The notes: generated by a model from the sequence alone, not told the origin. Shown: positions 15,702 through 25,201, numbered from the stretch's first letter. The stretch is DNA of 64,000 nt from Vibrio celticus (GCF_024347335.1 NZ_AP025463.1:310001-374000), one strand, 5' to 3'. Program-made: numbers and translations.

Positions 15702-16073
15702 ATGATCCAGATGCAAAGTACACTTGACGCAGCAGATAACTCTGGCGCGCGCAAGGTAATGTGTATTAAGGTTCTGGGTGGCTCTCACCGCCGTTATGCA
15801 CATATCGGTGACGTCATCAAGGTTACAGTGAAGGAAGCGATTCCTCGCGGTAAAGTAAAGAAAGGTGATGTTCTGAAGGCGGTAGTAGTGCGCACCCGTA
15901 AAGGCGTTCGTCGCCCAGACGGTTCTGTCATTCGCTTCGACAGTAATGCTTGTGTATTGTTAAATGACACTACTGAGCAACCAGTCGGCACACGTATCTT
16001 TGGTCCTGTGACTCGTGAACTTCGTAACGCGAAATTCATGAAGATTGTATCACTAGCACCTGAAGTTCTGTAA
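15702..16073 (+). CDS. rplN: 50S ribosomal protein L14
   Basis: 123 residues, opening MIQMQSTLDAADNSGARK. A beta-barrel protein forming intersubunit bridge B8 and the RsfS-docking surface. First gene of the spc operon. Confidence 0.98.
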   Translation: MIQMQSTLDAADNSGARKVMCIKVLGGSHRRYAHIGDVIKVTVKEAIPRGKVKKGDVLKAVVVRTRKGVRRPDGSVIRFDSNACVLLNDTTEQPVGTRIFGPVTRELRNAKFMKIVSLAPEVL

Positions 16074-16084
16074 GGAGCGGCAAT

Positions 16085-16402
16085 ATGGCAGCTAAAATCC
16101 GTCGTAATGACGAAGTAATCATTCTTGCTGGTAAAGATAAAGGCAAGAAAGGTAAAGTAACTAAGGTTCTGACAACTGGTAAAGTTATCGTTGAAGGCAT
16201 CAACCTTGTTAAGAAACACCAAAAGCCGGTTCCGGCTCTAGGTCAACAAGGTGGCATCGTTGAACAAGAAGCAGCTATTGATGCTTCTAACGTTGCTGTT
16301 TTTAACGCGGCTACTGGTAAAGCAGACCGTATCGGTTTCCGTATCGAAGATGGCAAGAAAGTTCGTTTCTTCAAATCTAACGGCGAAACTGTTTCTAACT
16401 AA
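16085..16402 (+). CDS. rplX: 50S ribosomal protein L24
   Basis: 105 residues with the KOW motif DEVIILAGKDKGKKGKVTKV near the N-terminus. An assembly initiator binding the 5' end of 23S. GGAG precedes the ATG. Confidence 0.98.
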   Translation: MAAKIRRNDEVIILAGKDKGKKGKVTKVLTTGKVIVEGINLVKKHQKPVPALGQQGGIVEQEAAIDASNVAVFNAATGKADRIGFRIEDGKKVRFFKSNGETVSN

Positions 16403-16426
16403 TTAGAAGTAATTTGGAGTTCTACT

Positions 16427-16966
16427 ATGGCGAAACTGCATGATTACTACAAGTCGTCTGTAGTCGCTGAGCTTACCAAAGAGTTCAGCTACACAAGCGT
16501 CATGCAAGTCCCTAGGATTGAGAAAATCACCCTAAACATGGGCGTTGGTGAAGCAATCAACGATAAGAAACTGCTAGAAAACGCAGCAGCTGATATGGCA
16601 ACGATCTCTGGTCAAAAGCCACTTATCACTAAAGCGCGTAAATCTGTAGCTGGTTTCAAAATTCGTGAAGGCTACCCAATTGGTTGTAAAGTAACCTTGC
16701 GTGGTGAGCGCATGTGGGAATTTTTAGAGCGTTTAATCTCTATCGCACTTCCACGTGTACGTGATTTCCGTGGTGTTAGCGCTAAGTCTTTTGACGGTCG
16801 CGGTAACTACAGCATGGGCGTTCGCGAGCAAATCATCTTTCCGGAAATCGACTACGATAAAGTCGATCGCGTCCGCGGTCTTGATATCACTATCACGACT
16901 TCTGCGGGTTCCGATGAGGAAGGCCGAGCTCTGCTGGCTGCCTTTAACTTCCCATTCCGTAAGTAA
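16427..16966 (+). CDS. rplE: 50S ribosomal protein L5
   Basis: 179 residues, exact E. coli length. Contains RGERMWEFLERLI and the conserved RDFRGVSAKSFDGRGNYS segment. Binds 5S rRNA with L18 and contacts P-site tRNA. In E. coli the S8 repressor target lies around the rplX-rplE junction; the 24-nt junction here was not resolved into that structure. Confidence 0.98.
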   Translation: MAKLHDYYKSSVVAELTKEFSYTSVMQVPRIEKITLNMGVGEAINDKKLLENAAADMATISGQKPLITKARKSVAGFKIREGYPIGCKVTLRGERMWEFLERLISIALPRVRDFRGVSAKSFDGRGNYSMGVREQIIFPEIDYDKVDRVRGLDITITTSAGSDEEGRALLAAFNFPFRK

Positions 16967-16982
16967 GGGTAGGGTTACTGTT

Positions 16983-17288
16983 ATGGCTAAACAATCAATG
17001 AAAGCACGTGAAGCTAAACGTGCAAAACTAGTAGCTAAGTTCGCTGAAAAGCGTTCTGCGCTAAAAGTTATCATTAGCGATGTAAACGCATCTGAAGAAG
17101 ATCGTTGGAATGCGGTTCTTAAACTGCAATCTCTTCCACGTGATTCAAGTGCATCACGTCAGCGCAACCGTTGCAACCAAACTGGTCGTCCACACGGTTA
17201 CCTACGTAAATTCGGTCTAAGCCGCATTAAGGTTCGTGAAGCTTGCATGAAAGGCGAGATTCCGGGTCTTCGTAAGGCTAGCTGGTAA
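16983..17288 (+). CDS. rpsN: 30S ribosomal protein S14
   Basis: 101 residues from ATG 16983 (MAKQSMKAREAKRAKL). A longer frame reaching back into rplE exists but is spurious. It is the long zinc-free (C-minus) form: no CxxC pair, with the RCNQTGRPHGYLRKFGLSR signature. Located in the 30S head next to S3 and S10. Confidence 0.97.
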   Translation: MAKQSMKAREAKRAKLVAKFAEKRSALKVIISDVNASEEDRWNAVLKLQSLPRDSSASRQRNRCNQTGRPHGYLRKFGLSRIKVREACMKGEIPGLRKASW

Positions 17289-17317
17289 TTGCCACTTAAT
17301 CATTTGGAGTAAATCTT

Positions 17318-17710
17318 ATGAGCATGCAAGATCCGATTTCGGATATGCTGACCCGAGTTCGTAACGGTCAGGCAGCAAACAAAGTTGCTGTAAAAATGCC
17401 TTCTTCAAAGCTTAAAGTTGCAATTGCTGCATTACTTAAAGCTGAAGGTTACATCGTAGACTTCGCTGTTAACAGCGAAGCAAAACCTGAGCTAGAAGTT
17501 ACTCTTAAGTACTTCCAAGCTAAACCTGTAATCGAGCAAATCAAGCGTGTATCACGTCCTGGTCTAAGAGTTTATAAAAATAAAGACTCTTTACCTACTG
17601 TGATGGGTGGTCTTGGTATTGCAGTTGTTTCTACTTCCAAGGGTCTGATGTCTGACCGTGCTGCTCGTAAAGCAGGTCTTGGCGGTGAAATCATCTGTTA
17701 CGTAGCTTAA
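17318..17710 (+). CDS. rpsH: 30S ribosomal protein S8
   Basis: 130 residues, MSMQDPISDMLTRVRNGQ as in E. coli. Binds the central domain of 16S. In E. coli it represses the spc operon by binding its mRNA. GGAG precedes the ATG. Confidence 0.98.
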   Translation: MSMQDPISDMLTRVRNGQAANKVAVKMPSSKLKVAIAALLKAEGYIVDFAVNSEAKPELEVTLKYFQAKPVIEQIKRVSRPGLRVYKNKDSLPTVMGGLGIAVVSTSKGLMSDRAARKAGLGGEIICYVA

Positions 17711-17720
17711 GGAGTAGATT

Positions 17721-18254
17721 ATGTCTCGTGTTGCTAAAGCACCTGTCGCTATTCCAGCTGGCGTAGAGGTGAAACTAAACGGCCAAGAAGTTACTGTAAA
17801 AGGTAGCAAAGGTGAGCTTACTCGCGTTCTTAACAGCGCCGTAGTTATTGCACAGGAAGAAACCAACCTAACTTTCGGTCCGAAAGAAGGTGTTACTAAC
17901 GCATGGGCACAAGCTGGTACAGCTCGCGCTCTAGTTAATAACATGGTTGTGGGTGTTACTGAGGGCTTCACTAAGAAGCTAACTCTTAAGGGTGTTGGTT
18001 ACCGTGCTGCTATGAAAGGCAACTCTGTAGCTCTAACACTTGGTTTTTCTCACCCAGTAGAGCACGCTCTACCTGAAGGTATTAAAGCTGAGTGCCCTAG
18101 CCAAACTGAGATCATCATTACTGGTTGCGATAAGCAAGTAGTAGGTCAAGTTGCGGCTGACATTCGTTCTTACCGTGCTCCTGAGCCTTACAAAGGCAAA
18201 GGTGTTCGTTACGCAGATGAAAATGTGCGTACTAAAGAAGCTAAGAAGAAGTAA
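17721..18254 (+). CDS. rplF: 50S ribosomal protein L6
   Basis: 177 residues with the two repeated L6 domains and the C-terminal signature PEPYKGKGVRYADE. Lies near the sarcin-ricin loop and the factor-binding site. Confidence 0.98.
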   Translation: MSRVAKAPVAIPAGVEVKLNGQEVTVKGSKGELTRVLNSAVVIAQEETNLTFGPKEGVTNAWAQAGTARALVNNMVVGVTEGFTKKLTLKGVGYRAAMKGNSVALTLGFSHPVEHALPEGIKAECPSQTEIIITGCDKQVVGQVAADIRSYRAPEPYKGKGVRYADENVRTKEAKKK

Positions 18255-18263
18255 GGTATCACT

Positions 18264-18617
18264 ATGGATAAGAAAGCATCTCGCATCCGTCGTGCTACAC
18301 GTGCACGTCGTAAGATTGCAGAACTTGGTGCAACTCGCCTGGTAGTACACCGTACTCCTCGCCATGTTTACGCACAAGTTATCGCGGCAAACGGCTCTGA
18401 GGTTATCGCAGCTGCTTCTACTGTAGAAAAAGCGATCCGTGAGCAAGTTAAGAACACTGGTAACGTTGATGCAGCTAAAGCAGTTGGTAAAGCTGTTGCT
18501 GAGCGCGCTCTTGAAAAAGGCGTAGCTTCAGTTGCATTCGATCGTTCTGGTTTCCAATACCACGGTCGAGTAGCGGCGCTAGCAGATTCTGCTCGCGAAG
18601 CTGGTCTGAAATTCTAA
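18264..18617 (+). CDS. rplR: 50S ribosomal protein L18
   Basis: 117 residues, E. coli length. Basic N-terminal tail (MDKKASRIRRATRARRK) and the HVYAQVIAANG strand. Binds 5S rRNA with L5. Confidence 0.98.
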   Translation: MDKKASRIRRATRARRKIAELGATRLVVHRTPRHVYAQVIAANGSEVIAAASTVEKAIREQVKNTGNVDAAKAVGKAVAERALEKGVASVAFDRSGFQYHGRVAALADSAREAGLKF

Positions 18618-18631
18618 GGTAGGGTTGGAAG

Positions 18632-19132
18632 ATGGCTAAAGAACAACAACAAGCTAATGATTTGCAAGAAAAGCTGATCGCAGTTAACCGTGTATCTAAG
18701 ACGGTTAAAGGTGGTCGAATCATGAGCTTCACTGCACTAACAGTAGTTGGTGACGGTAATGGTCGTGTAGGTTTCGGTTACGGCAAAGCTCGTGAAGTAC
18801 CTGCTGCGATTCAAAAAGCAATGGAAAAAGCGCGTCGTAACATGGTTACTGTTGCGCTTAACGAAGGCACTCTTCACCACCCGGTGAAAGGTCGTCATTC
18901 GGGCTCTAAAGTTTACATGCAGCCAGCTGCTGAAGGTACAGGTGTTATTGCCGGTGGTGCAATGCGTGCCGTACTTGAAGTTGCAGGCGTACATAACGTA
19001 CTTTCTAAAGCATACGGTTCAACGAACCCTATCAACGTTGTTCGCGCAACGATTGGTGCTCTAGTAGACGTTAAGTCACCAGAAATGGTTGCTGCTAAAC
19101 GTGGTCTAACTGTTGAATCTATTTCGGAGTAA
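18632..19132 (+). CDS. rpsE: 30S ribosomal protein S5
   Basis: 166 residues. The RNA-binding loop [23 protein letters not shown] includes the spectinomycin-contact region and looks wild-type. S5 shapes the mRNA entry channel and decoding fidelity with S4. Confidence 0.98.
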
Positions 19133-19139
19133 GCACACG

Positions 19140-19316
19140 ATGGCAACTATTAAAGTAACTCAAACTAAAAGCTCAATTGGTCGCCTACCTAAGCACAAAG
19201 CGTGTCTTAAAGGTCTAGGTCTTCGTCGCATCAACCATACAGTAGAACTTGAAGATACACCGTGCGTACGCGGTATGATCAACAAGGTTTACTACATGGT
19301 TAAGATTGAGGAGTAA
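19140..19316 (+). CDS. rpmD: 50S ribosomal protein L30
   Basis: 58 residues from ATG 19140 (MATIKVTQTKSSIGRLPKHKA); a longer frame starting nine codons upstream overlaps rpsE and is rejected. Small ferredoxin-like protein; CGGAG lies upstream. Confidence 0.96.
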   Translation: MATIKVTQTKSSIGRLPKHKACLKGLGLRRINHTVELEDTPCVRGMINKVYYMVKIEE

Positions 19317-19321
19317 TCAGA

Positions 19322-19756
19322 ATGCGTTTGAATACTCTATCACCGGCTGCTGGCTCTAAACCTTCTAAGAAGCGTGTAGGTCGTGGTATCGGTTCTGGCC
19401 TTGGTAAAACAGGTGGCCGTGGTCACAAAGGTCAAAAGTCACGTTCTGGCGGCTCTGTTCGTCCAGGTTTTGAAGGCGGTCAAATGCCTCTAAAACAACG
19501 TCTACCTAAATTCGGTTTCACTTCTCGTAAGAGTCTAGTGTCTGCTGAAGTTCGTCTAGCCGAGCTAGCGAAAGTAACAGGTGACGTAGTTGATCTTAAC
19601 AGCCTTAAAGCTGCTAACGTTATCACTAAGAACATCGAGTTTGTTAAGATCGTTCTTTCTGGTGACCTAAGCAAAGCTGTGACTGTTAAAGGTCTACGCG
19701 TGACTAAAGGCGCTAAAGCTGCAATCGAAGCTGCAGGCGGTAAAATCGAGGAATAA
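19322..19756 (+). CDS. rplO: 50S ribosomal protein L15
   Basis: 144 residues, E. coli length. Long Gly/Arg-rich N-terminal extension (RVGRGIGSGLGKTGGRGHKG) that threads into 23S, then a globular domain. Late assembly protein. Confidence 0.98.
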   Translation: MRLNTLSPAAGSKPSKKRVGRGIGSGLGKTGGRGHKGQKSRSGGSVRPGFEGGQMPLKQRLPKFGFTSRKSLVSAEVRLAELAKVTGDVVDLNSLKAANVITKNIEFVKIVLSGDLSKAVTVKGLRVTKGAKAAIEAAGGKIEE

Positions 19757-19776
19757 TCTCGAGGAACGAGGTACAG

Positions 19777-21111
19777 ATGGCTAAGAAACCAGGACAAGAT
19801 TTTCGTAGTGCTCAGAGCGGCTTAAGTGAACTAAAGTCGCGCTTATTATTCGTAATTGGTGCACTTTTAGTATTCCGAGCCGGCTCTTTTGTGCCGATCC
19901 CTGGTATTGACGCAGCTGTACTTGCCGATTTGTTCGATCAGCAAAAAGGTACCATCGTAGAAATGTTTAACATGTTCTCCGGTGGTGCTCTTGAGCGTGC
20001 ATCTATATTAGCATTGGGTATCATGCCGTACATTTCGGCATCGATCGTAGTCCAATTGCTAACTGTAGTTCATCCAGCGTTAGCGGAACTCAAGAAAGAG
20101 GGTGAAGCAGGCCGTCGTAAGATAAGCCAATATACACGCTACGGCACGCTTGTACTTGCAACATTCCAAGCTATTGGTATCGCAACAGGCTTACCAAACA
20201 TGGTCGACAATCTGGTTGTTATCAACCAAACCATGTTTACGCTTATTGCTACCGTGAGTTTAGTAACTGGTACCATGTTCTTAATGTGGTTAGGTGAACA
20301 AATCACTGAGCGAGGAATCGGTAATGGTATTTCCATTCTGATTTTTGCAGGTATTGTTGCTGGATTGCCTTCTGCAATCGGTCAAACAATCGAGCAAGCG
20401 CGTCAAGGTGAATTGCATGTGCTTCTTCTGCTGTTGATTGCTGTATTGTCTTTTGCTGTTATTTACTTCGTAGTTTTCATGGAACGTGGTCAACGTCGTA
20501 TCGTCGTTAACTATGCGAAACGTCAACAAGGTCGTAAAGTTTTTGCAGCACAAAGCTCTCACTTGCCTCTTAAGATTAATATGGCAGGTGTTATTCCAGC
20601 GATTTTCGCATCAAGTATTATTTTGTTCCCAGGAACATTAGCGCAGTGGTTTGGTCAAAATGGTGAAAGCAGCGCGTTCGGTTGGTTAACTGACGTGTCA
20701 TTAGCTCTTAGCCCAGGTCAACCTTTGTATGTAATGCTTTATGCAGCAGCTATAATCTTCTTCTGTTTCTTCTATACAGCGTTGGTGTTTAACCCACGTG
20801 AAACAGCTGATAACTTGAAGAAGTCTGGTGCATTCGTACCCGGTATCCGCCCAGGTGAGCAGACAGCGAAATATATCGATAAAGTGATGACTAGACTAAC
20901 CCTTGCGGGCGCTCTATACATTACTTTTATATGTCTGATTCCTGAGTTCATGATGGTCGCGTGGAACGTTCGTTTCTACTTTGGCGGCACATCACTACTA
21001 ATCGTAGTGGTAGTTATCATGGATTTCATGGCACAGGTACAGACTCATCTGATGTCACAACAGTATGATTCTGTGTTAAAGAAAGCGAATCTGAAGGGTT
21101 ACGGCCGTTAA
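19777..21111 (+). CDS. secY: Protein translocase subunit SecY
   Basis: 444 residues, ten transmembrane helices. Visible marks: RAGSFVPIPGID in TM1, PYISASIVVQLLTV in TM2 (lateral gate), the cytoplasmic loop RGQRRIVVNYAKRQQGRK, and MERGQRR for SecA/ribosome contact. It forms the SecYEG channel. Like E. coli, it lies between rplO and rpmJ in the spc operon. Confidence 0.98.
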   Translation: MAKKPGQDFRSAQSGLSELKSRLLFVIGALLVFRAGSFVPIPGIDAAVLADLFDQQKGTIVEMFNMFSGGALERASILALGIMPYISASIVVQLLTVVHPALAELKKEGEAGRRKISQYTRYGTLVLATFQAIGIATGLPNMVDNLVVINQTMFTLIATVSLVTGTMFLMWLGEQITERGIGNGISILIFAGIVAGLPSAIGQTIEQARQGELHVLLLLLIAVLSFAVIYFVVFMERGQRRIVVNYAKRQQGRKVFAAQSSHLPLKINMAGVIPAIFASSIILFPGTLAQWFGQNGESSAFGWLTDVSLALSPGQPLYVMLYAAAIIFFCFFYTALVFNPRETADNLKKSGAFVPGIRPGEQTAKYIDKVMTRLTLAGALYITFICLIPEFMMVAWNVRFYFGGTSLLIVVVVIMDFMAQVQTHLMSQQYDSVLKKANLKGYGR

Positions 21112-21152
21112 TTCGGTGGTAACAATTTCGATTCCATTTACGGAGTTTAGCA

Positions 21153-21266
21153 ATGAAAGTTCGTGCTTCCGTTAAAAAAATCTGCCGTAACTGTAAAGTT
21201 ATCAAGCGTAACGGTGTCGTTCGCGTGATTTGCAGTGAGCCAAAGCATAAGCAACGCCAAGGCTAA
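21153..21266 (+). CDS. rpmJ: 50S ribosomal protein L36 (zinc-ribbon form)
   Basis: 37 codons read directly: starts [20 protein letters not shown] and ends PKHKQRQG. Cys11, Cys14, Cys27 and His33 make the zinc site, so this is the C-plus form. CGGAG lies upstream. Such zinc-containing L36 often has a zinc-free paralogue under Zur control elsewhere in the genome; none is seen here. Last gene of spc. Confidence 0.96.
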
Positions 21267-21283
21267 TTAGCAGAAATTTTTAC

Positions 21284-21312
21284 TTGAAATACAAGGTAGA
21301 GTCGAGTATATT
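21284..21312 (+). promoter_or_regulatory. alpha operon promoter
   Basis: TTGAAA (21284-21289), 17-nt spacer, TATATT (21307-21312), then CCTCGGCC. Lies in the rpmJ-rpsM gap as in E. coli. Confidence 0.75.
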
Positions 21313-21318
21313 CCTCGG

Positions 21319-21414
21319 CCTACCTTTTGCGTGCAAAAGAAGTAGTATGCCGCAGCGTATCCATAACGGGCTTTGCTGCGGATAATTCTTTTATGAACCC
21401 CTTAGGAGTGAATA
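21319..21414 (+). ncRNA. alpha operon leader (S4-binding pseudoknot region)
   Basis: Stem CTTTTGC/GCAAAAG (21324-21339) followed by stem CCGCAGC/GCTGCGG (21350-21381), then the rpsM ribosome site. This order resembles the gammaproteobacterial alpha-operon RNA to which S4 binds to trap the 30S subunit. The pseudoknot pairing itself was not traced base by base. Confidence 0.7.
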
Positions 21415-21771
21415 ATGGCCCGTATAGCCGGCATTAACATTCCTGATCATAAGCATTCTGTAATTGCACTTACTGCAATCTACGGTATCGGTAAAACTCG
21501 CTCTCAAGCTATTCTAGCTGAAGTGGGTATTGCTGAAGATGCTAAGATCAGTGAACTAACTGAAGAGCAGATCGATCAACTGCGTGATGGTGTAGCTAAG
21601 TACACTGTAGAAGGTGATCTACGTCGTGAAGTATCGATGAACATCAAGCGTCTTATGGACCTTGGCTGTTACCGCGGTCTTCGTCATCGTCGCAGTCTAC
21701 CACTACGTGGACAGCGTACTAAAACCAACGCTCGCACCCGTAAGGGTCCGCGCAAGCCGATCAAGAAATAG
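21415..21771 (+). CDS. rpsM: 30S ribosomal protein S13
   Basis: 118 residues, MARIAGINIPDHKHSVIAL, with the helix-two-turn-helix and basic tail GQRTKTNARTRKGPRKP. Partner of S19 in the head, contacting P-site tRNA. First gene of the alpha operon and likely the point of S4 repression. Confidence 0.98.
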   Translation: MARIAGINIPDHKHSVIALTAIYGIGKTRSQAILAEVGIAEDAKISELTEEQIDQLRDGVAKYTVEGDLRREVSMNIKRLMDLGCYRGLRHRRSLPLRGQRTKTNARTRKGPRKPIKK

Positions 21772-21790
21772 TCGGATAAGGTAGAGTACA

Positions 21791-22180
21791 ATGGCAAAAC
21801 AACCAACTCGCGCGCGTAAGCGCGTACGCAAGCAAGTAGCTGATGGCGTAGCGCACATTCATGCTTCTTTCAACAACACAATCGTAACTATCACTGACCG
21901 TCAAGGCAACGCTCTTGCATGGGCTACAGCAGGTGGTTCAGGTTTCCGTGGTTCTCGTAAATCTACTCCGTTCGCAGCACAAGTTGCAGCTGAGCGTTGT
22001 GGTGAAATGGCTAAAGAATATGGCCTAAAGAACTTGGAAGTTATGGTTAAGGGTCCAGGTCCAGGTCGCGAATCTACTGTTCGTGCACTGAACGCTGCTG
22101 GTTTCCGTATCACTAACATTGTTGATGCGACACCAATCCCTCATAACGGTTGTCGTCCACCTAAGAAACGTCGCGTTTAA
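21791..22180 (+). CDS. rpsK: 30S ribosomal protein S11
   Basis: 129 residues, with VKGPGPGRESTVRALNAAGF and the C-terminal IPHNGCRPPKKRRV. Platform protein contacting mRNA near the E site. The start lies behind AAGGTAGAG. Confidence 0.98.
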   Translation: MAKQPTRARKRVRKQVADGVAHIHASFNNTIVTITDRQGNALAWATAGGSGFRGSRKSTPFAAQVAAERCGEMAKEYGLKNLEVMVKGPGPGRESTVRALNAAGFRITNIVDATPIPHNGCRPPKKRRV

Positions 22181-22211
22181 GTTTCGTTTCTAGGAATATT
22201 GGAGAAAGATC

Positions 22212-22832
22212 ATGGCAAGATATTTGGGTCCTAAGCTGAAGCTTAGCCGTCGCGAAGGTACTGACTTATTCCTTAAGTCTGGTGTCCGTGCGATCGATAC
22301 CAAGTGTAAAATTGATAACGCACCAGGTGTACACGGCGCTCGTCGCGGTCGTCTATCTGAATATGGCGTTCAGCTTCGTGAGAAGCAAAAAGTTCGTCGT
22401 ATCTACGGCGTTCTAGAAAAACAATTCCGCAACTACTACAAAGAAGCTGCACGTCTTAAAGGCAACACAGGTGCAAACCTGCTTCAGCTTCTTGAAGGTC
22501 GTCTTGATAACGTAGTTTACCGTATGGGCTTTGGCGCTACTCGTGCTGAATCTCGTCAACTAGTTAGCCACAAGTCTATTCTAGTTAACGGTAAAGTTGT
22601 AAACGTTCCTTCTTTCAAAGTAGCGGCAAACGACGTTGTTTCTATCCGCGAGAAAGCTAAACAGCAATCTCGTATTAAAGCGGCTCTAGAAGTTGCTGAA
22701 CAACGTGAAAAGCCAACTTGGATTGAAGTAGATGCTGGCAAAATGGAAGGTACATTCAAGCGTATGCCTGAGCGTTCTGACCTATCAGCTGACATCAATG
22801 AACACTTGATCGTCGAACTTTACTCTAAGTAA
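22212..22832 (+). CDS. rpsD: 30S ribosomal protein S4
   Basis: 206 residues, same as E. coli, with the S4 RNA-binding domain (LDNVVYRMGFGATRAESRQLVSH). Primary 16S 5'-domain binder; in E. coli the autogenous repressor of the alpha operon. No Cys zinc knuckle, as usual in enterobacteria-type S4. Confidence 0.98.
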   Translation: MARYLGPKLKLSRREGTDLFLKSGVRAIDTKCKIDNAPGVHGARRGRLSEYGVQLREKQKVRRIYGVLEKQFRNYYKEAARLKGNTGANLLQLLEGRLDNVVYRMGFGATRAESRQLVSHKSILVNGKVVNVPSFKVAANDVVSIREKAKQQSRIKAALEVAEQREKPTWIEVDAGKMEGTFKRMPERSDLSADINEHLIVELYSK

Positions 22833-22854
22833 GGTTAAAAAAAGAGAGGACACA

Positions 22855-23847
22855 ATGCAGGGTTCTGTAACAGAATTTCTTAAGCCGCGTCTTGTTGACA
22901 TTGAACAGATCAATACGACACACGCGAAAGTAACTCTTGAGCCATTAGAGCGCGGTTTCGGCCACACTCTAGGTAATGCTCTTCGCCGCATTCTTCTATC
23001 TTCTATGCCGGGTTGTGCCGTAACAGAAGTTGAAATTGAAGGTGTGCTACACGAATACAGCACTAAAGAAGGCGTTCAGGAAGATATCCTGGAAATCCTT
23101 CTAAACCTTAAAGGTTTGGCTGTACGCGTTGCTGAAGGCAAAGATGAAGTGTTTATTACACTGAACAAATCAGGCTCAGGCCCTGTTGTTGCAGGTGACA
23201 TCACCCACGATGGTGATGTAGAGATCGCTAACCCTGAGCACGTAATTTGTCACCTAACGGATGACAACGCTGAGATCGCTATGCGTATCAAAGTAGAACG
23301 TGGTCGTGGTTACGTTCCAGCTTCAGCTCGTATCCATACTGAAGAAGATGAGCGTCCTATCGGTCGTCTACTAGTTGACGCTACTTACAGCCCGGTTGAT
23401 AAAATCGCTTACGCTGTAGAAGCGGCACGTGTAGAACAACGTACTGATTTAGACAAGCTTGTTATCGATATGGAAACGAACGGTACTCTAGAACCTGAGG
23501 AAGCAATCCGTCGTGCAGCTACTATTTTAGCTGAACAACTGGATGCGTTCGTAGATCTTCGTGATGTACGTGTACCTGAGGAGAAGGAAGAGAAGCCAGA
23601 ATTCGATCCTATCCTACTACGTCCTGTAGACGATCTTGAACTAACAGTTCGCTCTGCTAACTGTTTGAAAGCAGAAGCGATTCACTACATCGGTGATCTT
23701 GTACAGCGCACTGAGGTTGAGCTACTTAAAACGCCAAACCTTGGTAAGAAATCTCTTACAGAGATTAAAGATGTGCTTGCTTCACGTGGTCTTTCTCTAG
23801 GCATGCGTCTAGAAAACTGGCCACCAGCGTCAATCGCTGAAGATTAA
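22855..23847 (+). CDS. rpoA: RNA polymerase alpha subunit
   Basis: 330 residues. N-terminal domain with ERGFGHTLGNALRRILLSSMPG for dimerisation, then a flexible linker, then the C-terminal DNA-binding domain (LTVRSANCLKAEAIHYIGDLV) carrying the Arg and helices that bind UP elements and CRP. Cotranscribed with ribosomal protein genes. Confidence 0.98.
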   Translation: MQGSVTEFLKPRLVDIEQINTTHAKVTLEPLERGFGHTLGNALRRILLSSMPGCAVTEVEIEGVLHEYSTKEGVQEDILEILLNLKGLAVRVAEGKDEVFITLNKSGSGPVVAGDITHDGDVEIANPEHVICHLTDDNAEIAMRIKVERGRGYVPASARIHTEEDERPIGRLLVDATYSPVDKIAYAVEAARVEQRTDLDKLVIDMETNGTLEPEEAIRRAATILAEQLDAFVDLRDVRVPEEKEEKPEFDPILLRPVDDLELTVRSANCLKAEAIHYIGDLVQRTEVELLKTPNLGKKSLTEIKDVLASRGLSLGMRLENWPPASIAED

Positions 23848-23871
23848 TCGAAAAGTTAGAAGGATTAGGTC

Positions 23872-24252
23872 ATGCGCCATCGTAAAAGTGGTCGTCAACT
23901 CAACCGCAACAGCAGTCATCGCAAAGCGATGTTCAGCAACATGGCTAGCTCTCTTGTTCGTCACGAAGTTATTAAAACTACCGTGCCTAAAGCAAAAGAA
24001 CTACGTCGCGTAATTGAGCCATTGATTACCCTAGCTAAGACAGACAGTGTTGCTAACCGTCGTCTTGCATTTGCTCGCACTCGTGATAACGAAGTTGTGG
24101 CAAAACTATTTAATGAACTAGGCCCGCGTTTCGCGGCTCGCCAAGGTGGTTACACTCGCATTCTTAAATGTGGTTTCCGTACTGGTGATAAAGCTCCAAT
24201 GGCTTACATTGAGCTTGTAGACCGCCCAGCTGCTGAAGAAGCTGCTGAGTAA
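23872..24252 (+). CDS. rplQ: 50S ribosomal protein L17
   Basis: 126 residues, MRHRKSGRQLNRNSSHRKAM, with the acidic end AAEEAAE. Lies near the tunnel exit. Last gene of the alpha operon, followed by a strong terminator. Confidence 0.98.
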   Translation: MRHRKSGRQLNRNSSHRKAMFSNMASSLVRHEVIKTTVPKAKELRRVIEPLITLAKTDSVANRRLAFARTRDNEVVAKLFNELGPRFAARQGGYTRILKCGFRTGDKAPMAYIELVDRPAAEEAAE

Positions 24253-24273
24253 TCTATACTAGATTCTTAATAC

Positions 24274-24301
24274 AAAAGCCGAGCATTAGCTCGGCTTTTT
24301 T
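24274..24301 (+). terminator. alpha operon terminator
   Basis: 11-bp stem AAAAGCCGAGC/GCTCGGCTTTT with an ATTA loop and further T. Confidence 0.92.
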
Positions 24302-24390
24302 GTGTCTGTAGAACAAGGAAAAGATAATAGAAATTGCACCATGATGTTTGGCATTTTTTGCTTGTCTTATCTGCTCTATTTTTCAAAAAT

Positions 24391-24626
<236 letters not shown>

Positions 24627-24648
24627 AAATATCTTTTCTTCCGCGCAC

Positions 24649-24670
24649 AAAAAAGAGCACCGAAGTGCTC
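24649..24670 (-). terminator. Terminator of the DUF2780 lipoprotein gene
   Basis: Minus-strand GAGCAC/GTGCTC stem with a TTCG loop followed by six T (A run 24649-24654 on the plus strand). Confidence 0.85.
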
Positions 24671-24706
24671 CTATCAGATTTTAAGCTAGCTATTAATAGC
24701 TAACGA

Positions 24707-25201
24707 TTATTGCCATACAGCTGCAAGTGAATCCATTAAGCCGCTCGTTGCACCTTGTGACTGCAATGCTTGAAGAATGATTGGCGCAAATGTTGTAACC
24801 ATTGATTGATCCATACCTAATCCAGAAAACGCACTTTCAACGGCACCTTGTGAGCTTAGTAGCGATGATAGACCCGTAGACTCAAGGCTCGACATACCCG
24901 GAATTAGTGTCGCGAGTTCTTTGTTGTCGGCTGTGCCAAGTGAGTTTTGTGCAAGGGCCAACATTGAACCAATACCGCCAACTGCTTGGTCGCTGGTAAC
25001 AGAAGCTTGGTCAGCTACCGTATCCACTAGTGGCGTTGTTTCGTTCTGTTGAGACCACATATTCACTGCTGCCATTAATGCAGTTTGTGATAGTTGGGAA
25101 TAGTTGGTATCTGATGATGAACTGGTTTGTTCAGAGTCGCTCGTGCTAGCGCAAGAGACAACAGCAAGGCTGCTTAAAACTGTGATGAGTACTTTCTTCA
25201 T
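24707..25201 (-). CDS. DUF2780-type lipoprotein
   Basis: 164 residues. Lipoprotein signal MKKVLITVLSSLAVVSC with Cys17 as the likely lipid site, then a Ser/Thr-rich linker (about 18-36) and a helical domain with repeated Gly/Ser/Leu segments (TLIPGMSSLESTGLSSLLSS). It resembles the VcgC/VcgE (DUF2780) family known mainly in vibrios and relatives; no function is established. Monocistronic, with its own terminator. Confidence 0.8.
   Translation of the reverse strand: MKKVLITVLSSLAVVSCASTSDSEQTSSSSDTNYSQLSQTALMAAVNMWSQQNETTPLVDTVADQASVTSDQAVGGIGSMLALAQNSLGTADNKELATLIPGMSSLESTGLSSLLSSQGAVESAFSGLGMDQSMVTTFAPIILQALQSQGATSGLMDSLAAVWQ

Noticed and set aside
16755..16982. N-terminal extension of rpsN back into rplE
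   Set aside because: S14 begins at ATG 16983, which gives the family length and N-terminus.
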